Shown here piece by piece: positions 15,868 to 24,046 of a DNA stretch of 38,687 bases (within the stretch, counting starts at the first letter, position 1; each line of letters opens with the position of its first letter). The stretch covers positions 1 to 38,687 of the forward strand of contig JBBQSD010000052.1 of the NCBI GenBank assembly GCA_038214135.1, read 5' to 3'. The notes beneath the pieces were generated by a model. The model was not told the DNA's origin. It saw only the letters and a list, made by a program, of their open reading frames with translations, and did no database searches. Made by a program: the position numbers and the translations under genes. This DNA is from JANLSE01 sp038214135. GTDB taxonomy: Bacteria > Chloroflexota > Chloroflexia > Chloroflexales > Roseiflexaceae.

Positions 15868-16716
15868 ATGGGCAAGAAACCCACATCAGCCAAACCCGCT
15901 GAGCCTGTACCCCCATCCGCGGCTACACCCACGGCCAACGCGCCCGAGGCGATTATCAAGCCATCTGGTCCAATCACTATTACATCACATCGTGCGTTGG
16001 TCAAGAATCAGAATGAAATCTTCCAACGCCTGAATAGTAACCAGGAATTGGCGACACTCCTGCTGATCAACCCAGCCATGGCGCTCGGAGAAGCTGGCGT
16101 GGTTGCATCGCCAAGGATGCGCCGCCATTTTCTTGAAACGCTGCAATACCCGCCGGCGCTGCGTGAGCGCCGTGAACAGCTGATCAAGCAACTGCATACA
16201 GCTCTCGGCGTGAAGCCGCGCACCCGCGATGCGGCCTGCGTTGCTGATATAATCTTTAACAAACTGAAGCTGATGCCGCTTGAAACCACTAACCATATTC
16301 CGGCATATATGCCAGCACTTGATGCCGATGTCACCGAGAAGCTGAATGCACTGCGGCCAAAAGCGCGCCGTGCTGATCGCTATGGCCTGAATCGCTCCCC
16401 AAAAGGCGGCAGTTTCTCGATTGCGCCTGGCCGAGCAACAGCACGCCGGATCGATCTCAACGCAGCATTGCCAGCGCTCAAACAGGCACAATATGCCCCA
16501 CAGCAACTCACGTTGGAAGAGCTGTACTTCTACAAAGAGAGCCACCCGCTTGCCCGCAGCCTGTTGGAACTGGCGATCATTGACCGGCAGGCCTTCCCAA
16601 TCCAAAGCGCCTACGCATATCGCAACATCAAACGCGGAATGAAGCGTAGCGCCTTCCGCACCTGGATTCGCTCGGTGAGATTCCCACAGGGTGAACCGCA
16701 TGAGCCTGACCGCTAA
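15868..16716 (+). CDS. Unknown basic protein with leader-like helical segment (operon gene 1)
   Basis: ATG at 15868 follows AGGAGGAGG. The 282-aa product starts with a disordered Lys/Pro/Ala-rich stretch (1-36). Residues 44-112 form a helical segment, NQNEIFQRLNSNQELATLLL then INPAMALGEAGV, with the spacing seen in Nif11-like and related leader or scaffold segments. The rest is strongly basic (RPKARRADRYGLNR, ATARRIDLNAALPALKQ) and ends in a helical Arg-rich part (YRNIKRGMKRSAFRTWIR). There is no signal peptide or membrane helix. The protein is likely cytoplasmic and could bind nucleic acid or an acidic partner. It overlaps the next gene by 17 bp. I do not recognise a family. Confidence 0.75.
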   Translation: MGKKPTSAKPAEPVPPSAATPTANAPEAIIKPSGPITITSHRALVKNQNEIFQRLNSNQELATLLLINPAMALGEAGVVASPRMRRHFLETLQYPPALRERREQLIKQLHTALGVKPRTRDAACVADIIFNKLKLMPLETTNHIPAYMPALDADVTEKLNALRPKARRADRYGLNRSPKGGSFSIAPGRATARRIDLNAALPALKQAQYAPQQLTLEELYFYKESHPLARSLLELAIIDRQAFPIQSAYAYRNIKRGMKRSAFRTWIRSVRFPQGEPHEPDR

Positions 16717-18904
16717 TTTCGATTATGCGATAGAGCTTGGTATTGCCGAGGTGCGGCAGATTTTTCACCTTGCCTTCAAGGATGAAGATCGCTATCCGCA
16801 TAATATTGTGGTGGATCGGGTACTCTCCGGGCGAGCCATGCAGTTTGAGGTCAAAGTTCATGACGATGAGAGCCGACCAGCAGATCTGAGCTTTACCGAC
16901 CCCAAGCATATCGCCTTCACCTTCCCCTTCGACATGACTGTGACAATCCCCGATGCGCCTGATCCATCACTCAGCCGGATCACCATGCGCGCCGAGGTGC
17001 AAATCCCAGCACTGTTGAGCGCCTGGCCGGAAGATGGTGAGGATGTGCTCGGCCTGGATTTTAAGGATGTGACTCCTGGTGATGTGCAGATTCTGCAGCT
17101 GGAAGGGTTGCCCGCAATTGGTGAAGAACAGTTCCGCAATGCCATCCATCGTGCCTACGATTCTGCACAGCATTCCTATACCCAGAGCGGCGGAACGCTG
17201 GTGATCTATGATGGCAGCCGCGATCTTACACTCAGCCCACCCAATCTGGCTACGCCATTCGAGATCACGGTTGCGCTCGAAACCCATAGCGGCACTGAGC
17301 ACCTCAAGGTGACGCTGCCGATCCATGTGACCATCCCAATTGCATCGGGTGGCAGCTATGCCTCATATGGCCGGATCATCTTCTGGCGCAGGGTTGAGCG
17401 CACAGGCACGAGTATCTCGGTGTTTATGGCCGAAGAACCAGTGCTGCCAACCCTGCAAACCACCGTGCAGCTTGATACGCCATCCGTTTCGCCCGATGTC
17501 GAACTGGCCGCCATCCGCAATGCCATCCACACTGCCTACGATAGCGCCACCCATCAGCAGGTATTTGCTGGCAATACGCTCACACTCTATGACGATGCCC
17601 GCGATGTGAGCCTGACACCACCGAATGCTGCTACACCATATGAGATCACGCCAGTCATCGAGTTTCATAGTAGTGTGGAGTATCTCAAGGTGACGCTGCC
17701 AATCCATGTGAATGTGCCAACGGCAGGGTTGTATACCTCATATGGGCGAATTATCATCTATCGTGCGATCACACGCAGCGCGACGACGGTGAGCATCAAC
17801 TTTGCTACTGTTCCAGCTGATGCAGCGCTCAAGACGGTTGTCGAGCTTGATAGCGGCCTTGCACCAGTCAAAGCATTGGTGATCAGCGCGCTCCAGCCAA
17901 TGGTCGATCCAGCCCTGGCTGGGTTTGGCACCGTTAGTGCGACAAGTGGCGGGAGCGTCCCAGCGCTGCTCCAGCCGCTGGCAATCACGGCGATTGCTGG
18001 GTTTGGTACGATCAGCGAGCCAGCCTTCAGTGAGAGTGAGGCACGCGCACGGCTTCAGTTTGAAATTGCCGAGTTTATCAAGGTGCGGCGCTTCCCCGTC
18101 TATAGCCCTAAATCAGGCGATGAAACCGTCCCGCTGAGCACACCGGTCGGGTTTCTGCTGCCCGCCGATGGGATACTGGCAGTGCTGCTCAACCGGCGCA
18201 GTGGTGCCGCCGATGGTAGCGATGATGCCGCACCGGATAACTTCCTGGGTGCGTTGCAGATGGCGCTTGCGGTTGGCCGTGCCAAGGTCGATGAAATCAT
18301 CGCTGAAGCGATTGATGCCCGCTTCCCACATGTACGCCATGGTGGCACCGACCCATTAGAGACACCTGAGGGCAGTGGCACGCTCAAAGCACTCAATGTC
18401 GCCCCAGCCGATCCCGGCACCCACGATCAATCAATCGGGCACCTATGGGTCACTGGTGAAGCCGAGGTGCATATCGATTGCTGGCCCGATCCAGATGTCA
18501 GTTTCAGTGGCCCGGTGTTTCTGCGTGCGACGCCCGGAACCGATGCCGAAGGGCACTGTACGCTGGCTATTCGTGGCGAGGCTGGCGATTTTGAGATCGG
18601 CCAAAGCTGTTGTGATGTACTGATCGACCTGCTGATCCCGATTGTCGGGATTGTTATGCTGATTGTCATTGAAGTCATGATCGACCAGGTGGGTGGCGAA
18701 CTGGCCGAGCAGATTGCTGGTGAACAAGGGCGTCGGATCGAGCCAGTACCGCCAGTCGTGAATGGCATCGCCGAAGTCAGTTCGTGCCTAACCGATGTGT
18801 TCGTCAGCAGCCAGGGGTTTGTCTTCCCTGGAACGATGACGATCCGGCGTCTCGGGCGTAGCTTCGATGATCTGGATGAGAGCCACGACCTGCCCAAGCC
18901 GTAA
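16700..18904 (+). CDS. Unknown 734-aa protein with two tandem domains (operon gene 2)
   Basis: ATG at 16700 has AGGGTGA six bases upstream; a GTG at 16691 is possible. The N-terminal 130 residues are beta-rich (FTFPFDMTVTIPD). Residues 145-259 and 272-385 are clear tandem copies: each has NAIH-AYDSA, then a TL-YD-RD-LTPPN-ATP-EIT block, KVTLPIHV, YGRII and VQLDT/VELDS. Two shorter copies, LQPMVDPALAGFGT and LQPLAITAIAGFGT, follow (398-437). The C-terminal 290 residues include VDEIIAEAIDARFPHV and a hydrophobic stretch (640-660) that could be a membrane helix or a buried helix. The alternation of amphipathic strands with a long helix loosely suggests a TULIP-like lipid-binding fold; this is a guess. 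No signal peptide is present. Confidence 0.75.
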   Translation: MSLTANFDYAIELGIAEVRQIFHLAFKDEDRYPHNIVVDRVLSGRAMQFEVKVHDDESRPADLSFTDPKHIAFTFPFDMTVTIPDAPDPSLSRITMRAEVQIPALLSAWPEDGEDVLGLDFKDVTPGDVQILQLEGLPAIGEEQFRNAIHRAYDSAQHSYTQSGGTLVIYDGSRDLTLSPPNLATPFEITVALETHSGTEHLKVTLPIHVTIPIASGGSYASYGRIIFWRRVERTGTSISVFMAEEPVLPTLQTTVQLDTPSVSPDVELAAIRNAIHTAYDSATHQQVFAGNTLTLYDDARDVSLTPPNAATPYEITPVIEFHSSVEYLKVTLPIHVNVPTAGLYTSYGRIIIYRAITRSATTVSINFATVPADAALKTVVELDSGLAPVKALVISALQPMVDPALAGFGTVSATSGGSVPALLQPLAITAIAGFGTISEPAFSESEARARLQFEIAEFIKVRRFPVYSPKSGDETVPLSTPVGFLLPADGILAVLLNRRSGAADGSDDAAPDNFLGALQMALAVGRAKVDEIIAEAIDARFPHVRHGGTDPLETPEGSGTLKALNVAPADPGTHDQSIGHLWVTGEAEVHIDCWPDPDVSFSGPVFLRATPGTDAEGHCTLAIRGEAGDFEIGQSCCDVLIDLLIPIVGIVMLIVIEVMIDQVGGELAEQIAGEQGRRIEPVPPVVNGIAEVSSCLTDVFVSSQGFVFPGTMTIRRLGRSFDDLDESHDLPKP

Positions 18905-18919
18905 AGGAGGAGCATAGCT

Positions 18920-20326
18920 GTGGAAGAGCGTAATGTTCGCGGATTTGTGTTCAAGATCGAAATAGGCCGCGCTGGTCTGGTTGTTGTCGAATTGGTATTT
19001 TCGACAGGTACACACGATAGCTTTGTGATCGAAGATTTGGACGCCGACCCTGAGCGCTTCAATGAACGCCTCTCGATGCTCGGGATTGTACGCGATGCCA
19101 TGAACCGCGCAGAGCCAGTCGAGATCGAATGGAAACAGGGCGAGCGTGGTAAGACGATTGATCGCGTCACCCGTATCACCCGCGATGCCCTTGATCCAGT
19201 GCTGAAACCAGCCGCCGTGATCGGCCTGATTGTTGCGCTGGAAGTGATTGTCGTCAACCAATCCTCAGCCAATGGCGAACTCCACGATAGCGCAGTTGTG
19301 GCGCTGCTCACCGATGATATTCAGATTGTTGAGCTTGTGCTGGACCTGCAAGCACCCGAGCGCCTGGCCGTGAGCCAGCAGATCAACATGCTCCGCGATG
19401 CGTATGCATCTGGCAGCCTGGTGCGCTGCCTTGTCGATAGCAGCGATGATCGCACAGCACGTCGGATCATTGCGGTCATCGTTGATAGCGATATGAATGT
19501 GTTTGGTGGCGATCAGGGGCAACTCATCGATGGCTTCGTCGAAGCAATCAGCCTGCTGCGAACCAGTGTTGGCACAGCGCTGACGGGTAGCATGGCGATT
19601 GTGCGGCTGACGACTGCTCCACCATTTAGTGGTGCTGGCAATGTCACCAGCCTCAGCCCATTCACGCCAGTGACGATCGAATTGCTGACACCACAGAGGG
19701 CACCCTCCTACGAACTATTTCTGGCCGGGTTGCGCGATAATCGCCGAGTTCGTACCCGCATGGTAGCACCACGCCCACGAGATGGCACGGATATACCACC
19801 TGAGCAGCCAGATACCCCGCCGAGTAGCGTGCCACGCGTTGTTGTGCGTAGCTCAATGACCGTTGGCTTGAATGCGATCAGCCGTGCAGTCACAGGTCAA
19901 GCGATCGCCAATCGGGCATTAGCCTTTGCAGCCGAACTGCTTGCACCACTCGCCTCAGCCAGCCGCCCAGTCTGGATCTCGGTTCTGCGTGAGTCGCTTG
20001 ACCATGGGCCGGATGCCTACCCGATGGCGGGCAGCCTACCAACGAGTGATCTGACCCCTAAGACGCTGCGCGATCTGCGGATTCCCTACCCAGCCACATG
20101 GCGGGGTGATGGCTGCTTCAACGAGGGTGTCTACCGCTTCCAACTGCAGTTGCCGTCGGCCTTCCGGCTGCTCGTCGATGATATTGAACTGCGCCAGTAT
20201 CCGTCCGATACGGCTGGGGTCGTCTTTGCACATGCATGCCTATGTGGCGATCACACGGTGGTTGTGGAGATCGACAAGTGGACATGCGAGAGCGAGTTTC
20301 TGATGGATGTCTACCGCCTGCGTTAA
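18920..20326 (+). CDS. Unknown 468-aa protein with repeated alpha/beta units (operon gene 3)
   Basis: The start is GTG at 18920 with AAAGGAGGA eight bases upstream. Residues about 10-87 and 122-189 appear to be diverged copies of one unit. Each has strands, then an ERL helix ending in LRDA or VRDA, then a strand (EPVEIEW / SLVRCLV) and an R-x-x-R-I strand. Residues 205-275 hold a helical then beta-rich part. A Pro-rich linker sits at 283-303. The C-terminal part (305-468) has a long Ala-rich helix and a Cys-containing end (GDGCF, ACLCGDH, KWTCESE) that may bind metal or form disulfides. No signal peptide or membrane segment is seen, and I recognise no family. It is 15 bp from the gene before and 15 bp from the gene after. 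Confidence 0.72.
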   Translation: MEERNVRGFVFKIEIGRAGLVVVELVFSTGTHDSFVIEDLDADPERFNERLSMLGIVRDAMNRAEPVEIEWKQGERGKTIDRVTRITRDALDPVLKPAAVIGLIVALEVIVVNQSSANGELHDSAVVALLTDDIQIVELVLDLQAPERLAVSQQINMLRDAYASGSLVRCLVDSSDDRTARRIIAVIVDSDMNVFGGDQGQLIDGFVEAISLLRTSVGTALTGSMAIVRLTTAPPFSGAGNVTSLSPFTPVTIELLTPQRAPSYELFLAGLRDNRRVRTRMVAPRPRDGTDIPPEQPDTPPSSVPRVVVRSSMTVGLNAISRAVTGQAIANRALAFAAELLAPLASASRPVWISVLRESLDHGPDAYPMAGSLPTSDLTPKTLRDLRIPYPATWRGDGCFNEGVYRFQLQLPSAFRLLVDDIELRQYPSDTAGVVFAHACLCGDHTVVVEIDKWTCESEFLMDVYRLR

Positions 20327-20341
20327 AGAAAGAGGTGCCCC

Positions 20342-20899
20342 ATGGCCGAGACTGAGACAAATGTCATTACCCAACCCGAGGGTGAGCAGTTCGCAATACG
20401 CCATGATGGGCATATTGCGCTGCACGGCGATAAGGAGCAAGCTCCGCTCCTGCACCAGTTCGGCGGGCAGGTTATGCATAGTGGTTCAGCACAACAGCCA
20501 CTCGTGCATATGATCTGCTGGGATTCGGATGATTGGTGTGGCGTACGGGTGGATGGCGGGCTAACAATAAGCGGGAACCCAGATCAACCAATTCAGGTCA
20601 AGATGCAGCATGAGTTTGCCAATCCCCATCAGCAGAACCACCATGTCGAGCCGGTCGACCATACGCTGCATGTCGATAGCCAACTTGCGCGCCCAATTCA
20701 CCATGCACTCCAGATGCGCACCCCGCTTCAGTTACGCTTCTGCAACCCATGGCATATTGTGTCCGATTATGTGCTCGATATTAACTTGGGCAATAATCGT
20801 GTGATCTCGGTACGCTTGACGGGCGCAACGGTAGCGACTCCACAGCCCTGTGTCGATGAGGATTGCCCGCCGCCCAACGCAATGCCTGATCATCCATAA
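20342..20899 (+). CDS. Unknown His-rich 185-aa protein (operon gene 4)
   Basis: ATG at 20342 follows GAGGTG with five bases between. The protein has about 16 His in 185 residues. Examples are AIRHDGHIALHGD, NPHQQNHHVEPVDHTLH and RPIHHALQMRT, often in HxH or HH pairs. It has five Cys, including CWDSDDWC and a C-terminal PCVDEDC. The spacing suggests strands with alternating exposed His, which would suit metal binding. A core of QLRFCNPWHIVSDYVLDINL and VISVRLTG looks beta-rich. There is no signal peptide. The family is unknown. Metal binding is inference from composition only. Confidence 0.7.
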   Translation: MAETETNVITQPEGEQFAIRHDGHIALHGDKEQAPLLHQFGGQVMHSGSAQQPLVHMICWDSDDWCGVRVDGGLTISGNPDQPIQVKMQHEFANPHQQNHHVEPVDHTLHVDSQLARPIHHALQMRTPLQLRFCNPWHIVSDYVLDINLGNNRVISVRLTGATVATPQPCVDEDCPPPNAMPDHP

Positions 20900-20930
20900 T
20901 AGTGTTAATAGTGTTTCGAGGAATAATAGA

Positions 20931-21620
20931 ATGGCCGAATCATCATCATCGCCAGGCGCAACCGAGGAAATTACAGCTGGAATTGGAAATATTGTTGTCG
21001 CTGCACTAGGGGTTGGCGCGGCGCTTGCACATACCGCTGCACGAGTGACGTCAGTCGGGATGCCGGTACCCGAGCCGCCTGTGCCGCAGACTCCGGTTGG
21101 GGATTTGGTACACTACAGCGTCCAAACAGTCGGGAATCTTGTGAGTCTGATGACATCAACAGTTGGCGGGATTATCCAACTGCGCCCCGATCCGCCCACA
21201 GGTGATCCGCCAACTGCTGCTGAACCACCAGTACCAGCACCAGCGCCAAAACCTGCGGCACCAGCCTCGCCCGCACCACAGATTCCGGTGGTACGGGCGG
21301 GCTCAACGCTGCGCCTGCCGCTGATGATCGAAAACCCTGGTGCAGAGCCGATGGCAGAGATGGTGTTTATCTGCATGGAGGTGCGCGGGATAGCCCATGG
21401 CGTAGGCCCGCGAGTGTCAGCTGAGTCGATCCGCTTTCTGCCAACGTCGCTGAACGTCGCGCCACGTGATTTTGAGAAGCTGACCGTCTTCATCGATACA
21501 ATCCAGGCAACCGCACCAGGCCGCTATGAGGTGCTGATTAGTACCACATCCAAAGCATTCGAGATGACCCTGCGCTTTGAAGTGCTGCCAGGTGCAAAGA
21601 GCCCAACTCTCAATCTGTAG
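20931..21620 (+). CDS. Unknown protein with Pro-rich linker and Ig-like C-terminal domain (operon gene 5)
   Basis: I chose ATG 20931 because GAGGA lies eight bases upstream and it clears the preceding gene. The product has 229 aa. Residues 12-85 contain two hydrophobic Ala/Gly/Val segments (NIVVAALGVGAALAHTAARV and TVGNLVSLMTSTVGGII) that could be membrane-active or buried helices. Residues 86-120 are Pro/Ala-rich. Residues 121-220 look like an immunoglobulin-type beta-sandwich: GSTLRLPLMIENPGAEP, then FLPTSLNVAPRDFEKLTVFI, then PGRYEVLISTTSKAFEM and FEVLP. Such domains mediate protein contacts. It is the last gene before a hairpin at 21645-21664. Its partner may be another operon product. 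Confidence 0.7.
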   Translation: MAESSSSPGATEEITAGIGNIVVAALGVGAALAHTAARVTSVGMPVPEPPVPQTPVGDLVHYSVQTVGNLVSLMTSTVGGIIQLRPDPPTGDPPTAAEPPVPAPAPKPAAPASPAPQIPVVRAGSTLRLPLMIENPGAEPMAEMVFICMEVRGIAHGVGPRVSAESIRFLPTSLNVAPRDFEKLTVFIDTIQATAPGRYEVLISTTSKAFEMTLRFEVLPGAKSPTLNL

Positions 21621-21644
21621 CCACGCATTCTATCGAACAATCCG

Positions 21645-21664
21645 CCGCAGGCTTTAGCCTGCGG
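21645..21664. terminator. Hairpin ending the five-gene operon
   Basis: CCGCAGGC (21645-21652) and GCCTGCGG (21657-21664) form a perfect stem with loop TTTA. There is no T-run, so it may be a dispersed palindrome reused as a bidirectional 3'-end between convergent genes. Confidence 0.55.
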
Positions 21665-21696
21665 ATTCAGGGTGCATACGCCCATCATACGAAATA

Positions 21697-22083
21697 CTAG
21701 CTGGACTTCGTAGGGCGGTTGGGCAGCGCGGGGCGGCGCTCATCGACAAAATCGTTCAGCAGATCGAATGCGCTGACAGCCACCACGGAAGTCAGATCCG
21801 CCACGAGGTCAACTACATCGTGGGCATCTTTACGTAGTCGTGCTGGTAGTCCCTCGCTGCGCACCCGCTTCAGCATCTCCGGCGAGATCGAGCGGTCGCG
21901 CACCTGTTGCGAGATCTTGATTGCCATCGCCAGTTCACGTTCCAACACATCCGCTGCCGCACCACCCAGATCGCTAGTTGAGCGGGCGAGTTGCCGTAGC
22001 GAACGGGCAACATCCTCAATGCCAGTTAGTGATTCCTCGACTACATTTGTGACGTTGATTGCGGTTGAAGTACGCTCACTCAT
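21697..22083 (-). CDS. Small helical protein of unknown function, phasin-like in shape
   Basis: ATG at 22083 has AGGAG ten bases upstream; a longer frame to 22176 adds residues with no site. The 128-aa product is almost wholly helical. It has amphipathic stretches VVEESLTGIEDVARSLRQLA and VLERELAMAIKISQQVRDR, then a more hydrophobic helix (HDVVDLVADLTSVVAVSAFD, 88-107) and a charged tail. This layout resembles phasins or small membrane-surface coiled-coil proteins, but no family signature is present. It is convergent with the five-gene operon, ending 76 bp from it. A link with that operon is possible but unsupported beyond position. Confidence 0.65.
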   Translation of the reverse strand: MSERTSTAINVTNVVEESLTGIEDVARSLRQLARSTSDLGGAAADVLERELAMAIKISQQVRDRSISPEMLKRVRSEGLPARLRKDAHDVVDLVADLTSVVAVSAFDLLNDFVDERRPALPNRPTKSS

Positions 22084-22164
22084 TGTGCATTTCTCCTGCG
22101 AGGCCGTGCATCCCGCATGGCACACCAGCATGAACCAGAATATTGATATTGTAGCATATCTGTG

Positions 22165-22189
22165 ACACGGTGACATGGTGTCACCGTGT
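22165..22189. terminator. Perfect 11-bp palindrome with 3-base loop
   Basis: ACACGGTGACA (22165-22175) pairs perfectly with TGTCACCGTGT (22179-22189). It starts six bases after the metallopeptidase stop on the minus strand and can serve as its 3'-end hairpin, though no T-run follows. The arm is shared with the direct repeats at 12341-12384. Confidence 0.55.
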
Positions 22190-22195
22190 GCCCGT

Positions 22196-24046
22196 TCACC
22201 GCATCACCGTATACGAATAGCTGGCCCGTTCACTCGTGTAGCGCGTTGCACCAGCAATCACAAGCATACCTTTTTCGCCAGCCGCCAGTTTGATCTGCAC
22301 ACGACCATTCGCATCAAGTACAATAGGTTCAACCTGTGTTTGCGTGCCATAGCGCACAAGCCGTAATATCCAGCGCTGTGGCAATTCGCCAGCAACACGC
22401 ACAAACCCAGCGGCGATCCAGCCATTATCGCCCTGCTCGGCTCCATCGCGCAGGCCAATCTCTGGAATGCGAATATCATCGATCAGCAGCCCTGGCCCAA
22501 CCACCGCCGCATCTGTCGTCATCCAGAAGCGCAGCAGAACTTGCCGCCCGGCATAGGCTGAAAGATTGACCGTTTCATCCCGCCAACGGCCATGCTCCGA
22601 TCCATCAATATCGGCACCCGGAACACCACTGATACCAGTCCAGCCCTGGCCGAAATTCACTCCCTGCGGATCGGTGGTTGTCGAACTTGTCGATGGCAGC
22701 GTCCTCCAATTCTTGCCGCCATCTGTTGAAATGCTGACAAAGGCATAATCATAATCACGTTCGATCTCATACCAGGCTCGGAAGTTCAGGGTAGCCTTCT
22801 TGACCTTCCGCAGATCGAGGGAACGGGTCAATGTCGAAACCCGCCGATCACCACGATTGCTCCACCAGGCATAGCGCCCCTCAACCGGTTTGGTTGCGAG
22901 CAGTGGCACAGTTGTTGCTGTACTGAAATCAAGGGTCATTGGCCCATTCAGCGCCAGATAGTCGATCCCGAATTGGGCAACATCTGCACGCTGCTGCCCA
23001 ATCTGGGCTGTTTCGGATTGCGGTGCATATGGACGCAATCGGTAGGCATAGCGCCCATCGCCAACCTGTGGATCATTCAGCAGCGTTGCAACTGCCCAAT
23101 CTGCAAAAAGCTCCCGAAAGCTCAGAACATCCGGCCGCTTCTTGGCAGCTAATCGTGCAAAGGCATCCAGATCATTTCCGGCATCCTGCACAATCAAGTT
23201 CGCAAGCGTATCCGCGCCGCCATACTGCTCATAGACATAACGGAGGAATAGGCGCGACATCCCATAGTGAATGCCAGTTGGCTGCCAGTCGGTCAGGGGC
23301 ACATCGGGTTCCTGGAGAAACAATCCTGGCGATCCAGCCTCGGGATAGCCATTCAGATCCTCGGCCAGCGTGGACATGCCCTCATCGAACCAACTGGCCG
23401 AACCGCTCCAACGTCCTTCGTGGATCATGTGTTGAAATTCGTGGGCCAGTGTTGAATTATAGCCATCGGTGCCAATCGGATATGAGCCAAGGTCAATCAC
23501 AAACATATCGCGTTCATTGCTAAAGCGGTTTGCAGCCTTGACCACCCGATCATTCGGAGAAAAATAGCCACCAGCACCATTGATCAGCGTGTTCACAATC
23601 GTCAGGCGATTATCGCCATCGATACCAGGGGCCGTTTCTGGGCCAAACAGCATCCGATTACGCGGGTAGATGCGCTGCTCAAACAGCATGGCAGAACGCT
23701 CGATCAGCGCTTGATCAACTGTCAGGTTGGTATCGACATACATAAGGACGTTTGGGCCAATATAGCGCAGGCGAGTCTGGATCTGCCGATTCTTACCCAT
23801 CGCTGGGTCGCTGACCCAAAAGGACTGGATCTGTCCAATTTTGACGTTTAGCGGGCGCGTTCGAGCCACCCGTGGCAGTGTTCCCGTCCTACGAAACGCC
23901 TCAGTCAGGGCCAGTTCATCGCGTGGCAGTGGGCGGGCAGCCGCGATTTGCGCTTCATCATCTGGCTCTGTGGTCTGCGGTAGCGGTGCAATGCCCAGGA
24001 GAGTTATCGCACATATCAGTAGTGCTATGCTGCGAGCAATAGGCAT
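22196..24046 (-). CDS. Secreted M30/hyicolysin-like metallopeptidase with beta-sandwich C-terminus
   Basis: This 616-aa protein starts with a signal peptide (MPIARSIALLICAITLLGIA, likely cleaved near residue 20-24). The catalytic domain (about 65-330) has the zinc motif HEFQH at 202-206 within TLAHEFQHMIHEGR. It is followed 16 residues later by WFDEGMSTLAED, whose Glu222 should be the third ligand (gluzincin type). This combination closely resembles M30 hyicolysin. Residues 340-500 form beta-rich domains similar to those of immune inhibitor A-type proteases, with DYDYAFVSISTDGGKNWRTL and a LLIDDIRIPE strand. It probably digests extracellular proteins. A palindromic hairpin follows its stop. 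No chaperone or inhibitor gene is adjacent. Confidence 0.87.
   Translation of the reverse strand: MPIARSIALLICAITLLGIAPLPQTTEPDDEAQIAAARPLPRDELALTEAFRRTGTLPRVARTRPLNVKIGQIQSFWVSDPAMGKNRQIQTRLRYIGPNVLMYVDTNLTVDQALIERSAMLFEQRIYPRNRMLFGPETAPGIDGDNRLTIVNTLINGAGGYFSPNDRVVKAANRFSNERDMFVIDLGSYPIGTDGYNSTLAHEFQHMIHEGRWSGSASWFDEGMSTLAEDLNGYPEAGSPGLFLQEPDVPLTDWQPTGIHYGMSRLFLRYVYEQYGGADTLANLIVQDAGNDLDAFARLAAKKRPDVLSFRELFADWAVATLLNDPQVGDGRYAYRLRPYAPQSETAQIGQQRADVAQFGIDYLALNGPMTLDFSTATTVPLLATKPVEGRYAWWSNRGDRRVSTLTRSLDLRKVKKATLNFRAWYEIERDYDYAFVSISTDGGKNWRTLPSTSSTTTDPQGVNFGQGWTGISGVPGADIDGSEHGRWRDETVNLSAYAGRQVLLRFWMTTDAAVVGPGLLIDDIRIPEIGLRDGAEQGDNGWIAAGFVRVAGELPQRWILRLVRYGTQTQVEPIVLDANGRVQIKLAAGEKGMLVIAGATRYTSERASYSYTVMR

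Noticed and set aside
16700..18904. Firm assignment of the 734-aa protein to the TULIP/P47 superfamily
   Set aside because: Only a loose strand-helix pattern supports it; no diagnostic motif is present.
18427..19311. Long Ser/Thr-rich minus-strand frame opposite operon genes 2 and 3
   Set aside because: Composition is that of an antisense shadow, it crosses a gene boundary, and both plus-strand genes have strong start sites.
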